64,000 nucleotides of DNA from Omphalotus guepiniiformis. Its lineage: Eukaryota > Basidiomycota > Agaricomycetes > Agaricales > Omphalotaceae. The position numbers and the translations under genes are program-made. The stretch is from positions 868,001 to 932,000 of the forward strand of contig JAQOOI010000063.1 of assembly GCA_028554645.1 (NCBI GenBank). Direction: 5' to 3'. Shown here one piece after another: positions 58,252 to 64,000 of the stretch; positions within the stretch are counted from its first letter, which is position 1, and every line of letters starts with the position of its first letter. The notes below the pieces were generated by a model. It did not search any database. It worked only from the letters and a program-made list of their open reading frames with translations, and was not told where the DNA came from.

Positions 58252-60469
58252 TCAACGCCTTCTTCTGCCTGATGGGTCAACATCATAGAAATTGACAGCC
58301 TAAGTCGACATTGCAATCAGCCCAAGCAATTTATGGCATAGATATAGGCGTACCTGCTTATCCAGAAAAGCCTGAAGGTGGGACTTCAGCTTGCCAGATG
58401 GTTTGCTATCGCCATCATGTGCCATCGCTAAAAAGACCTTGAAGGAGATAGGCTGTGAGATCATGAGCAAGCAAGAATAGAAATATTGTAAAAGAACACA
58501 CCTCAAAACGAAGGATACTAAGGTGCAGCGCCGTATCGTTCAGAATCTTGACCTTCAAGCCCTGCTCCCACTCATCATCGAAGGTGGATCTGGCTTGACG
58601 AATATCTCTGGGTTTTTTACTCGTGCGTTTTCGCGGTCGGGTCGTGCTAGTATTAATTAATGTAGCGCTCTTATTTGGTGTAGACGCGCTAGCATGTATT
58701 GGAGAACGAATAGGTGTAGTCCCTAACGGTGGATACACGAGCTTCCCGGGAAGATTGGGAATTGTAGGTTGATCAGGGTATTCAGATTCGAGAGAGGAAT
58801 TATCGTTTTCTGAATCATGATGTAGAAATGCGTCATCAGCGTCTCGACTGCCCCACAAGTCAAGGTCCGCTACATTGTCCGGGTTAGGACTGGGACTAGG
58901 AACTCGGGGAGGGGATGAAATTGGTGAACTGGGTTTGCGCCGAGAACGGATGGACGGGGATGAACTCAAAGCTTTGTCCTTTGCTAAATTCGCTGAAGCT
59001 TCGTTTGAGCTTGAGGGCGTGTACACGAGGAAAGTGTCAGAGGGGTTTTGTTGAGTCAACTGTGAGTTATCAGACCAATTCGTTCAGTAGAGAGGTTGTA
59101 ACATACCAGATCAGGCTGCTGCAACCTCACTGTTTGAACAGTACTCACATCACTATCCTTCAACACAGAACCTTGAGGCGGGTCTGCATGGATAGGGGCG
59201 GCAATTCCTAAGTCCGCGCTATGCTCGTCCATATCCGGAGTGGAGTCATTGGGATCGTGAAACAATGCTTTTGCTTTCGATCCGACCCTTCGAGCTAACG
59301 CACTCTTGCTGAAGCCGGGTGTCGAGAATGATATGTCGTCCAATAGTGAAGACTGGTGAAAGCCAATTGTTGTAGTGGTGTTACGTTCTCGCATAGCGCG
59401 AATGGTGGAATCACCTTGCGCGACAATGAATTTCGCTCGCTCGAGTATGGCATTACGATTCGCCTCCACGTCTCTAACAGTACCAGAGACTACTTCCCTT
59501 CTCGTCTTCTTCTTCGGAGCAGCGTGTTGCACCACTTCGTTCAAAAGAGTTGCAGCGGAAGCAGGGGCTTCAGGCAAGTTTTTACTTTTGCCTTTGCTTT
59601 GGAGAGCCGTAGTGTTCGTAAGCTCCTTGCGTATGAGTGCGACGATTGTATCTTCTTTTAATAGACTCTTCTTGGCACAGGACTTGATGTGCGCGACTTT
59701 TTGCGCTGTGCTCTTTCTGGCTGTCCAACGCACATCACAACAGATGCATTTCAGCAGTAGTGAGATTTCAGCGTCCGAAAAAATTTCAAAGCACTGAGTA
59801 GATACAGCACCGGCCTTCTTCGATGTGAAAGCTTTCACAGGTGCTTGGGGGGGCGGCCGTGTCGTGATATGATGGGCAGCTTTTGGCTGACCAACTTTAC
59901 TAGGAACAGCCGAGCGTTCACTCGTGAAGGCGAACCTGGTGAGTCTGAGAGACGGAAAAGTTTCATCATCTGACTCCCATTCACCAGGGTCAACTTGCAC
60001 CGAAGTATTTCTAGAGTACAATGACATAGGTTTATCGGCTCCATTCGTCTGACACAATGACCCGGAAGATTCCATAGAAGAGTCTTTGCCACACAAGAGT
60101 AAGAACAGGCGGGCTAAAGTGAAGAATGGCCCAACGCACCGCTGATTTCAATGATACTCCGCCTTCCAGTTGAGGAAGCTGAAGTATCGAGTGTTGCCGG
60201 ATTTGGTGCATCGCGAGAAGTATTATATTCTGACAGACTGATCTAGCGAGGGTGCTAAGTATAAGCAACAACAGACGCGTACTGGATAGATCAATTACAT
60301 TTTGAGAGCAGATAGTTCCGCTGTAAACCTTTGCAAGTTTATCTTCCGTTGATTTCATCTTTCCCTGCGGAAGCTTGCTTGAGGTACGTAGGACCCTTTG
60401 TGCCTCTCTCTCTGGTTCCGAGTCTTCGACTTCTTCTTCTTCATAGTGAATTTTGTCTTGCATGGGCAT
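58252..60469 (-). CDS. SLX4: Structure-specific endonuclease subunit SLX4
   Basis: Start ATG 60469 (MPMQDKIHYEEEEVEDSEPE). The middle exon has FEIFSDAEISLLLKCICCDV followed by an H-x3-C (about 59700), which reads as a ubiquitin-binding-type zinc finger, then a basic disordered region. The C-terminal conserved block DDEWEQGLKVKILNDTALHL with LSILRFEPISFKVFLAMAHD and LQAFLDKQ matches the SLX4 domain that binds SLX1. The last exon (AVNFYDVDPSGRRRR) ends with TGA at 58252-58254. SLX4 scaffolds SLX1 and other nucleases to cut branched DNA in replication-fork repair and recombination. Introns at about 60122-60065, 60290-60205, 59110-59050 and 58355-58300. Stop-to-stop spacing with the convergent FPGS gene is only 112 bp. 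Confidence 0.9.
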
Positions 60470-60757
60470 TCTAATAGATAAATATAGAGACGGCTTTCCT
60501 AGAAATTTCCGGTGTAAAGGTACAGAGGGTAAAAGTAGTCTGCCACTGGCAGGATGACAGCAAGAGAGCATATGAGAGCGATGAACCAAATTACATAATA
60601 TATATCGCGACGCGTTATGTACACCTGTTTATCTTTGCCTTCGAGCGCTCAAAGTTTTTCCTCATTAGTGTCATATAAACCAAAAGTTTTAGACATCTAT
60701 ACGCTCATCTATTCGATCTATTTTATAATTTACCTTGCTCTACCAGGAGAAAGGGCT
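60470..60757. promoter_or_regulatory. Shared divergent promoter of SLX4 and KAP120
   Basis: 288 bases between two divergent start codons with AT-rich and T-rich runs. No recognised binding site beyond this. Confidence 0.5.
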
Positions 60758-63700
60758 ATGTTTTCACAGGGAATCGCCAGGGGCGTTGTTGCCCAGGCGG
60801 TGTCGCCCGCTGAATTATACCAAGTAATCTCTGACGCTACGTCTCAAGATCCTCAGCGACTGCGGAGCTCTGCAGAGAGACTTAAAGAAATGCTTCAGCA
60901 GCCTGGCGTATATGATGCTCTACATGAAATCGCAGCTACCAAATCAGTACCCCTACCTGTTCGTATACAAGCTAGCATTCAATTCAAGAACGAAGCATTG
61001 AAGAATTGGCGGTCGCGCAAGTACGTGTCTTCTGATCACCTGCTTCCTCCGTATCTCAATACTGTATCAGGGTTCAAAGCGATGAAAATAGGGCTCGGAT
61101 TCGCGCTCGATGCATGACACTTCTTGACGAAGAAGACCAAATTGTAAGAAGTCACGAAATATAGAAGCTACCTCGTCTTCTGAACTTTGCTCAAGATCGC
61201 AGAGTGCAATAAAGTTGCTGTTTCTAGAATTGCGAGGGCGGAATATCCAGCAAGCTGGTGAGAACAAGTCTACTTCGAAGTTCGTACTCAGTATTCAAGC
61301 TAATCCATCCACGCAAAGGCCGTCACTTATTAGTGACTTGATGACGGTAATTGAATCTGGTCTTCAGCAGCATTACTCTTCGAGCTCCGAGGATCCAAGG
61401 TCAACCTTGATGCTTCAACGTGCTTTGGAGCTTCTATGCGGTGTCATCAAGGAGTTCTCTTCGATGAAGATGCTGAATGGTATCAAAACTATGTCACTCG
61501 TGCGCTCGACTTCAGCTGAATTGACTGAACGAAAACTAAAACTCCATCATCAGATTGTAGAGCAGCTGTATACTGTTTTATTTGAATACTACTCCAAGAT
61601 ATCTACCTCCCTGCCTATGGTCACGAACCCTCCAGTTAACGATTCGCGGCGCACCTTCACTGACCTTGTTCTCGCACATTCCGTATACAAGTCACTTACA
61701 ACCATGGCTTGCTGGCTTTGGCTGCGGTCTGACAAAATGTCCAATGAGGAAGGCGAGAAAGCACGAGCTTTGGTAGCATTTTCTGCTTAAGGATTCGTGA
61801 GCTGAGCTCAATAGTCGTCTTTGTTTATCTGCAGTTGCTACCCCTCTTCCAGAACTCAACTATTCAACTCAAAGCTTTAGTTGAATGGCGGTATGCGTTT
61901 CTCAGCTCGGGAGCTGAGTTGAGCCAGCAAGCTCATTCCACAATCGTGGTCTTAACAAAACATATACGTCGCTTTGGAAAGTTCTTCTTTCGTCTCGGCC
62001 AACTGTCACGACGGCGTCTAGCTGAATTACCTGGCTGCGATGCCCTTGTCATTTTCTACTGGGAGCAAATAGTGCAAGCAATCAATGGACCGCCGGAAAG
62101 AATCGCTGGCACGTAATCTGCAATTCATTTTGTTAGACTATTCCTTACGCTGAGATGTAGACAATGTGACTGCCCTGTACCCTGTCCGCTTTCTGGTGCA
62201 AGGCCTTGTTCTTTTCAAAGAAGTCGTAGGACAGTGGACTTCGGTACGAAGGGATGGAACAATAAATAAGCAAAGTTAGTATGTGGCTAAATTCTTTTCA
62301 CAATGCTGAGTTTGATGATCGTATAGCATTATCCAAAGAGTTCATCGAGAACGCGGTGAAACTGATCGTCACGCGCCTGCTGCCTTTGAACGAGAGTGAT
62401 TGGCAAGGTTGGATGAATGATCCAGAGGAATGGGTCAACGAAGAAGATCGAGAAAACGATCAATGGGAATTCGAGCTTCGCCCTTGCAGCGAACGAGTGT
62501 TGGTTCAAATCTCAAATAAGTACCCTGAGTTTGTCTCCCCGCTGCTGAAGGAAACTTTTACACGAGTTTCAGGTGTGTCTATCTTGTTGTATAGCAATAT
62601 ATAGCTCATACCGTCACAGAGAAACCTGCGGCCGATGTAGCAAGTGTACTTCAAAAGGAAGCATTGTACTGTGCTATTGGTCGCTGCTGTCAACATTTGA
62701 AAAGTGAAATTCGCTTTGAGCAATGGGTAGATCAAACATTAGTCGTTGAAGCCCAAGATAAGGGTCAATAGTACGTCACTCCTTCCCGTAAAATAATCCT
62801 CTTTTCATTACTCTTCAGCGCGCCGATCCTCAAAAGAAGAATTGCCTGGGTGCTCGGTAAATGGTTATCTGAGTCATGTGCTTCTCCCAACAACGCAACA
62901 GTCTGGAAGATACTGGTTCATTTACTAAATGAACGTGGTCCAGGGAGTACAGTAGTTCGACTGACAGCTGCAGTTGCGTTGAGAGAAGCTGCGGATGTAA
63001 GTAGTGATCCCTACTCTGGTACATCCTGTGCCTCATTAAGATTTCTCCAGACCTTAGATTTCGATATCGAAGTCCTCACACCTGTTCTTCCTCAGGCAGT
63101 GACCGGTTTGATCACTTTGATTGGGGAGGCTGATGCGTTCGAGAGCAAGCGCCGGGTTGACAATACGCTCAATGTTGTTATCGAACGTGCTGGACCCAGG
63201 GTATGCTCACTTTCGACGTTACTTGCAGTCAATTGAATATAATGCTAGATCATTCCTTTTGTCAAGATCATCATTGGACCTCTTCCTTCAATGTGTAAGT
63301 TCACTTTGTGTTCTCAATGAGCCAGATTCATGAACAGACATCAGGGGATGACGCTGGAGAGGATTGGCTGTTCAAATCTGCACTACTAGTCACGCTAACC
63401 AATGTTGTAAAGGCAAGTGCATTTCCTCCTCGTTACTTTCTCGTTGCAGATAGCAACTAACTTCAAATTAGGCTATTGGCAGTCAATCATCGGGTTTGGG
63501 GAACATTGTTGTACCTTTGATAGAGGAGAGCATGAACCAAGGAGTCTGTCCTCTTATAAACACGAGTTAGGCTTAAATTGATTCTCCATGATAACCCTGC
63601 AGATCAACCTTGATGGCGATGGTGTCAATCTGTGGAAGGAGGCGCTTCGTAGTGCAGCCACTCTACAAAATGAAAACACCTCCAGCTCTCTCGCTCGTCT

Positions 63701-64000
63701 CGTTCCGTTAGCAATACAGCATCTTAGCAGTAATCTTGATCTGCTCGGGACGTTACTCAATATTGTTGAATCGTATATCCTCTTGGATGGTGCCGGGATC
63801 TTGCAGGTACGACTTCTCCTTCAGTCATGCGGTTCTCGGTCTGATTCTCCGACCAATAGGCATACTCGCTTGATCTATTCAAAGCCTTTCTATCCATACT
63901 CCAGGGTTCAGCAATCAAAGAGAATGTCAAAGAGGCCTTACGTGCTCTCAATCTTTTGGTGCAAGTGACTGCGCCATTGTTATGGGCCGAGAACATGCAC
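60758..64000 (+). CDS. KAP120: Importin-beta family karyopherin, KAP120/importin-11 type (3' truncated by window)
   Basis: The ATG at 60758 (MFSQGIARGVVAQAVSPAEL) is followed by the importin-beta N-terminal domain (LRSSAERLKEMLQQPGVYDA; VPLPVRIQASIQFKNEALKN, the Ran-binding turn). HEAT repeats continue through FGKFFFRLGQLSRRRLAELP, WMNDPEEWVNEEDRENDQWE and ISNKYPEFVSPLLKETF. These match the importin-11/Kap120 branch in order and spacing. Kap120 carries cargo such as ribosome-assembly factors into the nucleus; yeast Kap120 also handles Rpf1, by memory. About twelve short introns, several with approximate edges (61010-61125, 62110-62160, 62590-62620, 63220-63330, 63400-63470). The gene runs past 64000, so the C-terminus is missing. 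Confidence 0.9.

Overview
The window is nuclear DNA of a filamentous basidiomycete, most likely an Agaricomycete. The evidence is dense genes on both strands, many short (about 50-90 nt) GT-AG introns, a fungal gene set (EPL1, RIM15, EFR3, SLX4, THO7, a GRR1-like LRR protein) and a nuclear tRNA gene with an intron after the anticodon. I see no prokaryotic operons, rRNA, CRISPR array or viral genes. All gene ends below come from reading frames and splice consensus; none is transcript-confirmed.

Layout. 0-10 kb, all on +: a REB1/TTF1-type Myb protein, a membrane-anchored double amidohydrolase and a GRR1-like LRR protein whose F-box is not visible. 9.3-11.3 kb is a gene-poor gap with one strong hairpin. 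11.3-20 kb: two unrelated Dbl-homology RhoGEFs, end to end. 20.6-24.5 kb: EPL1 (NuA4 scaffold) on -. 24.5-25.9 kb: an unresolved stretch with many minus-strand splice donors. 25.9-29.3 kb: a RING protein, a tRNA-His(GTG) gene, and tRNase Z. 29.35-39.3 kb on -: THO7, a UIM-repeat protein and a full-length RIM15 kinase with a receiver domain. 39.8-48 kb: mitochondrial S18, RPN11, a basidiomycete-type hypothetical protein and VPS52. 48-55 kb: EFR3, a secreted aldose-1-epimerase-like protein, and a roughly 1-kb element with inverted ends and an 8-bp target duplication (non-autonomous hAT-like). 55-64 kb: a small BRCT protein, folylpolyglutamate synthase with two possible starts, SLX4, and a KAP120/importin-11 gene cut by the right edge.

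Most genes are single-copy housekeeping functions, so the window is mainly a normal syntenic block. The least explained parts are the His-poor amidohydrolase, the inverted-repeat element, the minus-strand spliced-looking locus at 24.7-25.8 kb, the hairpin at 10.64 kb, and the tRNA-His gene just upstream of the enzyme that trims tRNA 3' ends.
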